Assembly: GCA_947459215.1 (NCBI GenBank)
Contig: CANHCQ010000004.1
Coordinates: 121,551 to 185,550 of the forward strand
DNA: 64,000 nt
Direction of reading: 5' to 3'
Origin: Phycisphaerales bacterium
GTDB lineage: Bacteria; Planctomycetota; Phycisphaerae; Phycisphaerales; UBA1924
The translations under genes were made by a program, and so were the position numbers. This document shows positions 40,709 to 51,559 of the stretch, one piece after another. Numbering within the stretch: the first letter of the stretch is position 1; every line of letters starts with the position of its first letter. The notes under the pieces are model-generated. The model saw only the letters and a list, made by a program, of their open reading frames with translations, was not told where the DNA came from and ran no database searches.

Positions 40709-43368
40709 GCGTGTTCTTTGGAAAGAAATCGACAGCGACCGAGGCCGAGGCGTTTCTGCAGCGACTCGAAGAAGAGGCGGAAGCGAAGGCCGTGAATTAT
40801 GGAACTCGCTTCGAGTCCCTCAGCATTGCGGCGGAAGCGAAAGCGATTGACAGCGAGCGACTGGCCGCGATCCTGAAACTCGCGCCGAACAGAGCGAATG
40901 AGTTGATGAAGGAGTGGCGACAGTCTCCTCGTGGGTACGCCGATCCGCGAGTGCACCGGCATCATGCCATCGAGATCTTCTCGTCCTGGGCGATGCGAAC
41001 CGGGCGGGAGTGTCCGTCCATCGTCATCGAATCACTGTGCGAAGTGGGTGCACCGAGGCCAAACGAATACTGCCCAGCGCGATCGTCGATCGATGACGGC
41101 GTATGGCGTTGGATCGAGGCGAGCGACTTCGAACTCACGAAGATTATGGTGGCCTATTTGGAACGAAAGGTGCGGGCTTGGGCCGAAATGACGGCACCTG
41201 ACCACGACCGAATCGCCCGCTGCCGACAACTGCTCGGACTCGAGGAACAGCCGCCGATTGTCTCCGGTGAAGCGTGGTCCGATGCCGCCCTCGACTACTT
41301 GGACTCGTTGCGACCGCCTGATCGGCAGGCGTGGGTGCAGTTTTTGATTGCCTGCGGCACGACGACGGGAAGTTCGCCGAGCGTCAAGGCGGCAAAGAAC
41401 CTGCGTGAACTCTGGAGCGAGGTCGCCAAGCGGAACGCCGAGCAGGTTGTTACTTCATGGCTGACCCTTGTCGAACGGCCCAGGACGGAGCGCGCGTCGG
41501 GAACCGCGATCTCATCGACGCCGGATTTCTGGATCTGCCACGGCAATCAGGAAGTTCTCAGAGGCTTGTGCTGGACACTTGGGGCCCTCGGCAGCACATC
41601 GTTCGTTCGTTGCCTAGGCGGCACGGCTCTTTCCTGCTTTCGGAAGATTCCGAGCGTCGGGCCGCGAGCGGTGAAAGTCGCGAACGCCGCCATCTGGGCT
41701 CTGAGCCAGATCCCCGGCCCCGATGCCCTCGGCCAGCTCGCGATGCTTCGGGTGAAGGTCAAATTCATCCCGGCCCAGAAGGCGATCGAGAAGGCGCTCA
41801 CCGCCGCGGCGACACGGGAGGGGCTGCCGCGGGCCGAGATCGAGGAACTCGGGGTGCCGACGTACGGCCTGACCTCGGTCGGGCTGCGACGCGAAGAGTT
41901 CGGCGACACGGTTGCCGAGTTGGCCGCGACCGGCGGCGATGTGGCGCTGCGGTTCTTCAAGAAGGCCGTCGCTGGCGAGGACACCAAGGGCAAGCGAGAG
42001 ATGAACGGCAAGGAGAGTCGCCGGGATAGTGCGTCGGACGGGATCGCGTTGAAGGGCAAGGAGGTCAAGAGTGTTCCAGCGAGTGTGAAGAAGGACTTCG
42101 CGGATGAACTCAAGGAACTCAAGGCCGCGGCCAAGGATCTGACCTCGATGCTCTCGGCCCAGCGGGATCGCATCGATTCGATGTTCCTTGACAATCGCTC
42201 CTGGCCGCTCGAGGCGTGGCGGGAGCGGTATCTGGACCATCCGGTCGTGGGTGTGATCGCAAGGCGCCTGATCTGGACGGTGACAAGTGGAGGCACGCCT
42301 TGCTCCGTCCTTCATCACGACGGCCAACTCGTGAACCATCGCGGCGAGCCCTGCACGCTCGCCGCGGACAGCGTTGTTCGCCTCTGGCACCCGGTCGAAG
42401 CATCCGCCGACGAGGTGCTCGCGTGGCGCAGGTTTGTCGAAGAGAAGCAGATCCGCCAACCCTTCAAGCAGGCCCACCGTGAGGTCTATCTGCTCACCGA
42501 CGCGGAGCGTCGGACCAACACGTACTCCAATCGCTTTGCGGCCCATGTTGTGCGGCAGCATCAGTTCAAAGCGCTGGCCGACCAGCGAAACTGGCGGAGC
42601 AAACTGCGGCTGATGGTGGATGCGGAGTATCCGCCGCCGTCGCGCGCGATCGGCGCGCACCTGTTGCGGGCAGAGTTCTGGGTAGAGCCGGTGGGTGACG
42701 ACTACGGCACCGACACCAACGAATCAGGGGCGTACCTCCATCTCGCCACTGATCAGGTTCGCTTTTATGACGTGCTCGCTGCGGAGAACTCGGTTCACGC
42801 CTCAGGCGGCGGCTACGCAATGGGCGCTCAAGCGGGAAACGCCGTGAACGATCCGCTCCCGCTTGAATCCATCCCGCCGATCGTTCTGAGCGAGATACTC
42901 CGCGACTGCGACCTTTTCGTGGGCGTCGCGAGCGTCGGCAACAACCCGCAATGGCAGGACGGCGGGCCGAACAATCAGTTCCGTGACTACTGGCAGGCGT
43001 ACTCCTTCGGCGATCTCGCAGCGACCGCGCAGACCCGCCGCGACCTGCTCTCTCGTCTCGTACCCCGCCTCAAGATCGCCGACCGCTGCTCGCTCTCGGA
43101 CCGCTTCCTCGTCGTCCGCGGCAACATCCGCACCTACAAGATTCACCTCGGCAGCGGCAACATCCTGATGGAGCCCAACGACCAATACCTGTGCATCGTG
43201 CCGTCGTCGAACGGCGGTGTGGGCGGGGCGAAGTCATCTGGTGCGTCCGGTGTCTTCCTGCCCTTCGAGGGCGACCGCACGCTCTCGATCATCCTCAGCA
43301 AGGCGTTCCTGCTGGCGGCGGATGACGCGATCACGGATACGACGATTACGCGGCAGATCGTTCATTAA
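40705..43368 (+). CDS. DUF4132 domain protein
   Basis: 887 residues from the GTG that overlaps the previous stop. The C-terminal third contains EEKQIRQPFKQAHREVYLLTDAERRTNTYSNRFAAHVVRQHQFKALADQRNW, the DUF4132 signature also found in E. coli YehI/MolR. The N-terminal half is helical and HEAT-like (ALGSTSFVRCLGGTALSCFRKIP, ALSQIPGPDALGQLAMLRVK), and no WGR domain is visible. DUF4132 proteins are often encoded with MoxR ATPases and vWA proteins; none is here. The biochemical function is unknown. The partner is the coupled 135-residue protein. Confidence 0.85.
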   Translation: MSVFFGKKSTATEAEAFLQRLEEEAEAKAVNYGTRFESLSIAAEAKAIDSERLAAILKLAPNRANELMKEWRQSPRGYADPRVHRHHAIEIFSSWAMRTGRECPSIVIESLCEVGAPRPNEYCPARSSIDDGVWRWIEASDFELTKIMVAYLERKVRAWAEMTAPDHDRIARCRQLLGLEEQPPIVSGEAWSDAALDYLDSLRPPDRQAWVQFLIACGTTTGSSPSVKAAKNLRELWSEVAKRNAEQVVTSWLTLVERPRTERASGTAISSTPDFWICHGNQEVLRGLCWTLGALGSTSFVRCLGGTALSCFRKIPSVGPRAVKVANAAIWALSQIPGPDALGQLAMLRVKVKFIPAQKAIEKALTAAATREGLPRAEIEELGVPTYGLTSVGLRREEFGDTVAELAATGGDVALRFFKKAVAGEDTKGKREMNGKESRRDSASDGIALKGKEVKSVPASVKKDFADELKELKAAAKDLTSMLSAQRDRIDSMFLDNRSWPLEAWRERYLDHPVVGVIARRLIWTVTSGGTPCSVLHHDGQLVNHRGEPCTLAADSVVRLWHPVEASADEVLAWRRFVEEKQIRQPFKQAHREVYLLTDAERRTNTYSNRFAAHVVRQHQFKALADQRNWRSKLRLMVDAEYPPPSRAIGAHLLRAEFWVEPVGDDYGTDTNESGAYLHLATDQVRFYDVLAAENSVHASGGGYAMGAQAGNAVNDPLPLESIPPIVLSEILRDCDLFVGVASVGNNPQWQDGGPNNQFRDYWQAYSFGDLAATAQTRRDLLSRLVPRLKIADRCSLSDRFLVVRGNIRTYKIHLGSGNILMEPNDQYLCIVPSSNGGVGGAKSSGASGVFLPFEGDRTLSIILSKAFLLAADDAITDTTITRQIVH

Positions 43369-44516
43369 GGCTTCGGCACGTCTTTGTTGACCGAGTTGAG
43401 GATCTGGTCCATTGTCTCGACCGCTCGCCGGGCGGTGGATTCCAACAGTTCACAGAATTCATGATGCTGGAGCGGGTCGATCGCCCAGAGAAGCCGCACG
43501 ACACCGGAAGGGTCGCGATCGGCATCCGCGACGGCCGCTCGCAGGGACTCTGCATCCTTGCGTTCGATTGCGTCGGCGACGCGCGGTGTCAGGTCGATTG
43601 CCCGGACGAGCCCCCGCAGCACGTCGTCGCGCGAAAGCGCGGCAGCGCGAGCAACGGTTTGGTCGCGGAACTGCCGAGCCTCGTCGAGCCCCGCGACTTC
43701 GAAGGGGATGTCGGGGAAAATGGCCTTGCTTGAGAGTTCTTTGCCAACGAGCTCGGCGTACGCGTTGACCGGGTCGGCACCGGCCAGCGCACCCTGGAAG
43801 GTGTGGAGCCGGGGCACGATCATCCCACGCCAGCGGCCGCGGAATCGACCAGGATCTTCGCGATCGATGGATCCGAGGGCGTTCTGGATCTCGGCAGCCG
43901 CCAGCGGCGTGAAACGATGGGCGTATCCCTGCCGCAGCACGCTCGTTAGGAGAGCGTCGACCCTTTCGAGCGCCGCCCAGCCGACCCAGGGAAGCGTGTG
44001 GTCGTCTTGAGCCAGGAGCAGCGCCGAAAGACGGGCCTGCATCGCGATACGAGCCGCGAAGCCGTCCCAATCCTCTTCCGCGGCACATCGCTGGCCATCG
44101 AACGTCAGAAGATTCGAGAACGAGCGCATCCAGCGCAGGACACTGGCATCGCGTCGGTCGAAGACCTCGCACTCGTTGCATTCCGGCGGCAGCTGAGCTG
44201 CTGGCTGCGTCAGCGCTTGATCGAGATCGGCAATGACGTGTTGCTGCTCGTACAACCATGGAATGAATTCATGGTCGTCGGACGCATCGCGAGTATCGGC
44301 TGGCAACGCGATCAGACCAGGATCGAGGCCGGTTCGGAGTCGGTCGAACTCGGCCCAGTCCACGCATGCGAAGACAGTGAAGTACTGCGTAATCGGCGAC
44401 GGACGTCGGTGAAGCGGATCGCCGATCGGCTCGGCGGCGAAAGCGAAGAGACAGCCCATGTTGACACCAAGCATCAACAAGCTGAGCTTGATTGGCGCAA
44501 GACCACTCCACCCCAT
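43365..44516 (-). CDS. Exported protein of unknown function behind nuoF
   Basis: 383 residues from the ATG at 44516, six bases after the nuoF stop, with AAGGG before it; the long in-frame extension upstream is antisense-frame nuoF and is rejected. A signal peptide is likely (IKLSLLMLGVNMGCLFAFA-A). The mature part is helical with no recognised domain (DWDGFAARIAMQARLSALLLAQ, TLPWVGWAALERVDALLTSVL) and has two CxxC-like Cys near 127-131 (PPECNECEVF). It overlaps the end of the DUF4132 gene by four bases tail to tail. Apparently co-transcribed with nuoF; a link to respiration is only positional. Confidence 0.68.
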   Translation of the reverse strand: MGWSGLAPIKLSLLMLGVNMGCLFAFAAEPIGDPLHRRPSPITQYFTVFACVDWAEFDRLRTGLDPGLIALPADTRDASDDHEFIPWLYEQQHVIADLDQALTQPAAQLPPECNECEVFDRRDASVLRWMRSFSNLLTFDGQRCAAEEDWDGFAARIAMQARLSALLLAQDDHTLPWVGWAALERVDALLTSVLRQGYAHRFTPLAAAEIQNALGSIDREDPGRFRGRWRGMIVPRLHTFQGALAGADPVNAYAELVGKELSSKAIFPDIPFEVAGLDEARQFRDQTVARAAALSRDDVLRGLVRAIDLTPRVADAIERKDAESLRAAVADADRDPSGVVRLLWAIDPLQHHEFCELLESTARRAVETMDQILNSVNKDVPKP

Positions 44517-44521
44517 CGCCC

Positions 44522-45949
<1,428 letters not shown>

Positions 45950-46133
45950 GCGGTCAGAGTGTAGGAAGAAGCCGAAAGGGTTTGACGGCGGGGCGAACCG
46001 GGGATCCGGGCGTCTTGAACCTCCGCCACTGGTCGTCCACCCCTGCCGAGGCATGCTTCGAGCCGGACCGGGCAGTACCCACGGCCGCGTCGGAACGGCC
46101 GGCCACCCATGGCAAACCCGTGTCAAACCCGTG

Positions 46134-48422
46134 TCAAGGACAGGTCAACTCGTTGTATCCATTCGCGAACAGGACGAAGTCGGAGTCATCGGTATTGCCG
46201 TCACCGTTGAGGTCGCCGCGGGGGTCGATGAGCGCGTTGTAGTAATCGGCGAAAAGAACGAAGTCGGTGTCGTCGACCAAGCCGTCGCCGCTGAGGTCGC
46301 CGGGGCATGGCTTGACGCGGACCACGAATTCGAGTGCGTTGGCGGTCATCCAGGTGACATCGGTGCGGGGGTTCGCGCCGTTGGCGGCGGTGTCGGAGAC
46401 CGGCCAGTAGCCAAGATCGGCCCGCTTCTTCGAGTTGTGGACGCTGGCAAGCATCATGCCGTCGGACCAGCGCATGATGGTGCGCCCGCGGAGCAGCGGC
46501 GTGGCATCCTGGCGGAAGCTGCCAGTGCCGCCGTTGAACTTGCGGACAAAGGAAGCGATCTGGTGGCTGGGCTCGACGACGGTTCCGAGGAGCGCGGGAT
46601 TGAAGCTGATCCAGCCCGGAAGGGGCGAAGGGGTGATCTCGTATCCCCCGGTGGTCCAGCGGCCTGTCGGGGAGGTCAGAACAGTATTCGACCAGATCGC
46701 GGTCACGACGCCGCCTCCGGCATCGACATAGTCCGCAAGGGTGTTACCCAGCGCACTGCGGTTGTTGTATCCAGCGGTCGACCACGTGGCGACGGCACCG
46801 AACGGCCGCAGGGATGCAGATGAAGGTGTGGACGCGCCCGCGTTGAAGCTGACGACCCCACTGAAGCGTCGCGAGGCGGTGAGCTTCGTGACCACATCGG
46901 ACACCAGGCTGTCTGACGCCACGAGCGCGACGTATGGCCTGATAGTGTGCATCAGAGCGTTGGCCATCAGCCTGCCTACGCCGGTTGACGCATCCCACAA
47001 TGTGGCGTTGACGGTGCTAGAGGGCGGATACATACCGAGGTCAACGCGGTTGGGAAGTCGGGTCGATGCGGCGACCAGCGGCTTGCCGTCGTTCCACGCG
47101 GCGATACGGAAGCCTTCGGGCCGCAACGTCGTACTCACCGGCCGATACGCGGCGGAAGCACTGAGCGTCGAGACACCGGCAAGCATCGGATGCGTGCTGT
47201 AATCCAGCGTGCCGAGCGAGGCGGCATTGCTGAGCAGGGCCCCAACGGGTGGGATGATCTCATAGCCGAGCGCCCATCGCCCGCGCGGGTAGTACTGAAA
47301 GTCGACCAGCGCGTTGACGAACGCACCCGCCACAACGCCGCCGCCGGCGTCCACGTAATCGGCGAGCACGTTGCCGAGCGCCACGCTGTCGGCGTAGCCG
47401 ACGATCGACCATGTGAGCACGGCGTCGTACGCCTGAAGGGTGTTCAGCGTGGGTGTCGAGGCGACGACATCGAAGCTGTCGACCGCGGAGAACAGGTTCG
47501 TGGCACGCAGCTTGGCCTGCACATCGGCGACGAACGGGCTCGTGTCGGCGCCGAGCAGCAGCACCTTGGGGCGCATGACGTAGAGCAGAGAGTTCACGAG
47601 GAGCTTGACGCCGTCCGTGTTGGAGGCCCAGAGACTGGCGAGCGCATCGCTCGAGACTGGGAAGAAGCCCAGGTCGACGCGGTTGATCTTGGGACCGACG
47701 ACGACCAGCGGCTTGCCGTCGCTCCAACTCGCGATGAGGGTCGCGCCTGGGCTGATCGCGGTGCCGCTGGGGCGGAAGCTGAACGAGCCGCCGCTGCCCG
47801 TGGCCCGGATCATCATGTTGTGCGGAAAGCCAACGGATTCCGTGCTGATGAAAGCCGCGGTCGAGAGGTCGAGCGGCACCACGCCGGTCGTGGACGTGAA
47901 GCCGCGTCCGTTCACGTACGCGGTGGTGGTGTCATACGCAACAGGGAAGTCGCCGGTGCTGCCGACCAAGCTGAAGCCGACGAAGAAGACGCCCGAGACC
48001 GGCACGGGCGGCGTGAGCGTGTAGGCCGCAATCCCGCCGGAATTGGTCACGAGCACATTCCGCTCGGCGACCAACACGCGGTCTGCGGGGTCGCCGTTGC
48101 CAACTCTGTCCTGGAAGATCACAAGGCGCGCAGTCCGGCCGTTTGCGATGGACGTGTGCCAATACACCGACACGCCCTTGAGCAAGTCCGCGCCTCCGAC
48201 CGCATCAAACCGCTGCATAAAGCAGCGCTCCCAGGTCGTCAAGCTGCCAACCCCACGGAAGAGCTCGGCACCGCCATCGTCGTACTGATACGTGCTCGGC
48301 GCCGACCGGTCATCGAACGTTCCAGCAGACTCCGTCCGCGCCGGATCAACCCGCGGCACTTCCGCCGACGCGGTCAGGACGAGCAGCATCGACAACGCCG
48401 CGGACGCGAGAGAGACGCGCAT
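46134..48422 (-). CDS. Exported duplicated Rossmann-like protein with short-linker GC-type dockerin
   Basis: 762 residues; AGGAG lies seven bases before the ATG. The signal peptide ends TASA-E. After an N-terminal beta domain (YQYDDGGAELFRGVGSLTTWERCF) come two copies of a roughly 200-residue module, each with WxDGKPLV, NRVDLG, a strand-helix block, LGN(V/T)LADYVDAGGGVV and GYEI; a third partial copy (WSDGMMLASV, RADLGYW) precedes the tail. The LADYVDAGGGVV segment recalls ThuA/glutamine-amidotransferase-like folds, without a visible catalytic Cys. The dockerin repeats DLSGDGLVDDTDF and DLNGDGNTDDSDF are joined by a short YNALIDPRG linker, ending LTCP. Confidence 0.78.
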   Translation of the reverse strand: MRVSLASAALSMLLVLTASAEVPRVDPARTESAGTFDDRSAPSTYQYDDGGAELFRGVGSLTTWERCFMQRFDAVGGADLLKGVSVYWHTSIANGRTARLVIFQDRVGNGDPADRVLVAERNVLVTNSGGIAAYTLTPPVPVSGVFFVGFSLVGSTGDFPVAYDTTTAYVNGRGFTSTTGVVPLDLSTAAFISTESVGFPHNMMIRATGSGGSFSFRPSGTAISPGATLIASWSDGKPLVVVGPKINRVDLGFFPVSSDALASLWASNTDGVKLLVNSLLYVMRPKVLLLGADTSPFVADVQAKLRATNLFSAVDSFDVVASTPTLNTLQAYDAVLTWSIVGYADSVALGNVLADYVDAGGGVVAGAFVNALVDFQYYPRGRWALGYEIIPPVGALLSNAASLGTLDYSTHPMLAGVSTLSASAAYRPVSTTLRPEGFRIAAWNDGKPLVAASTRLPNRVDLGMYPPSSTVNATLWDASTGVGRLMANALMHTIRPYVALVASDSLVSDVVTKLTASRRFSGVVSFNAGASTPSSASLRPFGAVATWSTAGYNNRSALGNTLADYVDAGGGVVTAIWSNTVLTSPTGRWTTGGYEITPSPLPGWISFNPALLGTVVEPSHQIASFVRKFNGGTGSFRQDATPLLRGRTIMRWSDGMMLASVHNSKKRADLGYWPVSDTAANGANPRTDVTWMTANALEFVVRVKPCPGDLSGDGLVDDTDFVLFADYYNALIDPRGDLNGDGNTDDSDFVLFANGYNELTCP

Positions 48423-48587
48423 ACAGAACTCCTAGAGGACACCGGACGATCACAAGACAGAACATCAGCGGTGTCGCCGACCCCGGACCCTCATGGAACC
48501 TGTGATTTCCCGGAATGCGGCAAAGAAGCACCGCAACCCGCCCTCCACGCGATGGCCGGCGTATCCGATCGCATTTTGTCCGGATGC

Positions 48588-49091
48588 CTAATCCCGCTTC
48601 ATGTTCACAAACTGCAACGGCAGCTCCACCGACTTCTGCAGCATCGTCATGATCGATTGAAGATCGTCGATCTGCTTGCCGCTGAGCCGGATCTCATCGC
48701 CCTGGATCGAGGCCTGCACCTTGAGCTTGGTGTCCTTGATCATCTTGACGATGGCCTTGGCCTGCTCCTGCTCGATGCCGTTCTTGATCTTGGCCTGACA
48801 CTTCACCTTGCCGGCGAGCGCGGGCTCGACCTCGCCCCACTCGAAGCTGCGAACGTGCAGCCCGCGCTTCAGGCACGCGGACTCGAACATCTCCTTCAGC
48901 CCCTTCATCTTGCCCTCGTCGTCGGCGGTGAGCTTGATGCCCGGCTGCTTCTTCTCGCCTTCCTTGACGATCTCGATCTCGGTGTGGCTGCCCCGAAAAT
49001 CGAAGCGGGCCATCACCGCCTTCTTGGCGTTGTTGATGGCGTTGTCGAGCTCGGCGAAGTTGATTTTGGAAACGATGTCGAGGGAGGGCAT
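48588..49091 (-). CDS. yajQ: YajQ-family nucleotide-binding protein
   Basis: 167 residues, the normal size. MPSLDIVSKINFAELDNAINNAKKAVMARFDFRG, TADDEGKMKGLKEMFESACLKRGL and KLKVQASIQGDEIRLSGKQIDDLQSIM are characteristic. Some members bind cyclic di-GMP and act on transcription; the role is otherwise poorly known. It is cytoplasmic. The 113-bp upstream gap (49092-49204) holds a GTGGGGCA repeat. Confidence 0.94.
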   Translation of the reverse strand: MPSLDIVSKINFAELDNAINNAKKAVMARFDFRGSHTEIEIVKEGEKKQPGIKLTADDEGKMKGLKEMFESACLKRGLHVRSFEWGEVEPALAGKVKCQAKIKNGIEQEQAKAIVKMIKDTKLKVQASIQGDEIRLSGKQIDDLQSIMTMLQKSVELPLQFVNMKRD

Positions 49092-49092
49092 G

Positions 49093-49140
49093 GTGGGAAA
49101 GTGGGGCAGTAAAGGAGTGGGGCAGTGGGGCAGTGGGGCA
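49093..49140. repeat. GTGGGGCA tandem repeat
   Basis: Four imperfect units of GTGGGGCAGT just upstream of yajQ; the G-runs could form a quadruplex on the plus strand. Confidence 0.55.
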
Positions 49141-49204
49141 GACGATCAATGCCATTAGCGAGCCGGGGCGTCTTTGCGTCCGCGGTGGGACCATCGTACC
49201 CGAC

Positions 49205-49810
49205 TCACGCGCGGATGCTGGAGAGCCCGGATCGCAAGGCCGCGTGCCACTCCGCCGTCGTCGCGCACGCCGCGGGCGTTTGCAGCGCCGGCGGCACCGC
49301 CGGCTCCATCTCATACGCCCCGATCGCTCGCTCGTACCACCCCGCGTCCTGCCACCGGTTGAACTTGTACCCGCAGCGGTGGAACACGCCAACCTCGACA
49401 AACCCCATCGCCCGGTGGAAACGCACCGAGGGCTCGTTCGGCAGCCCGATCACCCCCACCGCCGTGCGATACCCCAGCACGCGGCAGCACTCCAAGAGCG
49501 ACGCATACAACCCCCGCGCCACGCCCCGCTTTCGCGCCCATTCCGCCACATACACCGTCGTTTCCGCGGTCCATTGATATGCCGTGCGTGTCCGGAATCG
49601 GCTCGCGTACGCGTACCCCGCAAACCGCCCGTCGATCTCGCAGCACAGCCACGGATACGCCTCGAGCGTTGAGGAAATGCGCCCGCCAATCTCGCTCTCG
49701 CTCGGCACCTCGGTCTCGTACGTGATCGCCGTCTCCCGCACGATCGGCGCGTAGATCGCCAGCACCTCCCGGGCGTCGCTCGCAGTTGCCATGCGGATCG
49801 TCGTGCTCAC
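49205..49810 (-). CDS. GNAT acetyltransferase, phosphinothricin/methionine-sulfoximine type
   Basis: 201 residues. IRMATASDAREVLAIYAPIVRETAITYETEVPSESEI is the opening of Pat/MnaT-like N-acetyltransferases, and ETTVYVAEWARKRGVARGLYASLLECC contains the acetyl-CoA-binding R-x-x-G-x-A loop. VIGLPNEPSVRFHRAMGFVEVGVF and GYKFNRWQDAGWYER complete the family pattern. It would acetylate an amino-acid-like amine in the cytoplasm. It lies 18 bp after pgl and is probably in the same operon. Confidence 0.88.
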   Translation of the reverse strand: MSTTIRMATASDAREVLAIYAPIVRETAITYETEVPSESEIGGRISSTLEAYPWLCCEIDGRFAGYAYASRFRTRTAYQWTAETTVYVAEWARKRGVARGLYASLLECCRVLGYRTAVGVIGLPNEPSVRFHRAMGFVEVGVFHRCGYKFNRWQDAGWYERAIGAYEMEPAVPPALQTPAACATTAEWHAALRSGLSSIRA

Positions 49811-49828
49811 GCCGGATTGTTGATCGAG

Positions 49829-50539
49829 TCACGGCGCCGCGGCACGATCGAGGAACCACTCCGAGCCCCCCACCATCGTGGCCGGATACTGAACCTCGGA
49901 CCCACCACCCACACACGCCGCCACCAGCGGCTTCTTCTCCGCCCCCGTCGCCAAGAACACCCGATGCCGCGCCGCTCGCGCCAGTGGCAGCGTGAACGTC
50001 ACCCGATCCCGCACCGGGCTCGCCGCCGGCGCGTGCGTGGCCACGACGAGCTTCCGCTGCTCCTGCAGCGCCGGCGAACCCGGAAACAAGCTCAGCGTGT
50101 GCCCGTCGGTTCCGATCCCCAGGAGCAGAACATCGATCACGGGCACTCCGGCCCCGATCACGCGACCCAGCTCGATCTCATACTCCTCGGCACACGCCGC
50201 CGGGGTCAACTCCGTCCGCACCCGGTGCACATTCGCCCCCGGCACCTGCACCTTTGAGATCAGCGCCTCGTGCGCCGTGCGCTGATTGCTGTCCTTGTCC
50301 GTGTCGGCAACACAGCGTTCATCGCCCCACCACAGGTGCACGCGGCTCCAATCAATGCCCGCCAGCGTCGCCAGCACCGCGTACATCGCCTTAGGCGTTC
50401 CGCCGCCGGCGAGCGCCACGTGCGCCACCCCTCGGGCCCCGATGGACGCGCCGATCAGTGTCGCGACGCGCTGCGCCGCCGCGGTCGCGACTTCGGCCGC
50501 CGATTCCACCACATGCACCACGTGAGCCGGATTCGCCAT
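49829..50539 (-). CDS. pgl: 6-phosphogluconolactonase
   Basis: 236 residues, DevB-type. VALAGGGTPKAMYAVLA, VHLWWGDERCVADTDKDSNQRTAHEALI, LLLGIGTDGHTLSLFPGSPAL and RVTFTLPL match the family, with the GDERCV and GTDGH blocks forming the active site. It hydrolyses 6-phosphogluconolactone in the oxidative pentose phosphate pathway. It sits 34 bp after one acetyltransferase gene and 18 bp before another; zwf and gnd are not in the window. Confidence 0.94.
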   Translation of the reverse strand: MANPAHVVHVVESAAEVATAAAQRVATLIGASIGARGVAHVALAGGGTPKAMYAVLATLAGIDWSRVHLWWGDERCVADTDKDSNQRTAHEALISKVQVPGANVHRVRTELTPAACAEEYEIELGRVIGAGVPVIDVLLLGIGTDGHTLSLFPGSPALQEQRKLVVATHAPAASPVRDRVTFTLPLARAARHRVFLATGAEKKPLVAACVGGGSEVQYPATMVGGSEWFLDRAAAP

Positions 50540-50573
50540 GCCGCGATTGTTGACGCCCCACCCCGTACCAACA

Positions 50574-51413
50574 TCAACCCCGAGCCGGCACCAAGCCCGG
50601 ACCCGGCCGCGCCAGGATCACCTTGGTGTACGCGGTCTGGAAGCCCATGCGTCGGACGTTTCGCTCCGTCCCCGCGCCAGGGCGCGAACCGATCGTCGCG
50701 ACCTTCACCCCGTGTTCGACCGCCAGGTTGAGGCGCGCCGCAATCAGGGACTGCTGGATCCCCAGCCGCCGGTAGTCGTGCACGGTGCTGAGTCCGAAGA
50801 GGCACGCGATCTCGCCGTGCAGTTCGATCGACCCCGCGCCGGCAGGCACCAGACCCTCGGGTGTCTCAACGCTCGCCAGAAGCGATCGCGTCCGCGGGTG
50901 CTTCACGACCCGCGCCCACATCTCGTAGTCCGACTCCGCGAACTCGTGTCCCGGCGGGTGGAACCCCGTCATCGCGATCCGCGAGAAGAGCCGGATCTCG
51001 GCATCGTCGTCCTTGTTCACCAGCCGCACGCGGATCCGCGGGTCGGGGGTCTGCGCCGGCACGGCCTTCTCCCCCGCTCGCAGCACGCGGTACAGCACGT
51101 TGTCGAAGTTCCGCACCACGAACCGCTCGGCCTCGCAGTGCTTAAGCAGGCTCATGTCCGCGAAAGGGGCCAGCTCGAGCCGCGGCTCCACGCCCGCGCC
51201 TTCGTACCAGGCGCAGATCGACCGCAGCTCATCGCGCCAGTCGTCCGGCAACGCGCCGTGCATGCCGACGCCCACCGTCATGTTGTTCCACGAGCCCGGC
51301 ACGCCGCGGCACGCCACCCCGCCGCCCTGAACCGGTCTCACATGCTCCGATATCTCCGCGACCCCCACCGCCAGACGATCCTCTTCAAGTCCTGCGACTT
51401 CATGTGGTTCCAT
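50574..51413 (-). CDS. GNAT-family acetyltransferase
   Basis: 279 residues from the ATG at 51413; a TTG 39 bases upstream would extend it without a ribosome site. The GNAT domain is in the C-terminal half: FSRIAMTGFHPPGHEFAESDYEMWARVV, GAGSIELHGEIACLFGLSTVHDYRRLGIQQSLIAARLNLAVEHG (with the RRLGIQ acetyl-CoA loop), ERNVRRMGFQTAYTKVIL. The N-terminal half (MTVGVGMHGALPDDWRDELRSICAWYEGAGVEPRLELAPF) probably shapes the substrate site. Substrate unknown. First gene of the pgl cluster, divergent from the transglutaminase-like gene. Confidence 0.85.
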   Translation of the reverse strand: MEPHEVAGLEEDRLAVGVAEISEHVRPVQGGGVACRGVPGSWNNMTVGVGMHGALPDDWRDELRSICAWYEGAGVEPRLELAPFADMSLLKHCEAERFVVRNFDNVLYRVLRAGEKAVPAQTPDPRIRVRLVNKDDDAEIRLFSRIAMTGFHPPGHEFAESDYEMWARVVKHPRTRSLLASVETPEGLVPAGAGSIELHGEIACLFGLSTVHDYRRLGIQQSLIAARLNLAVEHGVKVATIGSRPGAGTERNVRRMGFQTAYTKVILARPGPGLVPARG

Positions 51414-51559
51414 TGATTCTGCGTTCCGCAATCGCGCTTCCCCTACGAGCAATAGTAGACCACGGAGAGAAATTCACACCTCGTGATGCGCAATTGCGTC
51501 GCATTGTGCAACATCATCGCGTCCATCGCGTACCGCATCCGGTCGGCGGAGAAATCAGC

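Noticed and set aside
49093..49140. Possible CRISPR-like spacing of GTGGGGCA units.
   Set aside because: Units are too short, have no unique spacers, and no cas genes are present.
51404..51559. ATG start for the transglutaminase-like protein at 51404.
   Set aside because: It would overlap the divergent acetyltransferase start and give a charged leader before the signal peptide; the TTG at 51560 has a proper ribosome site.
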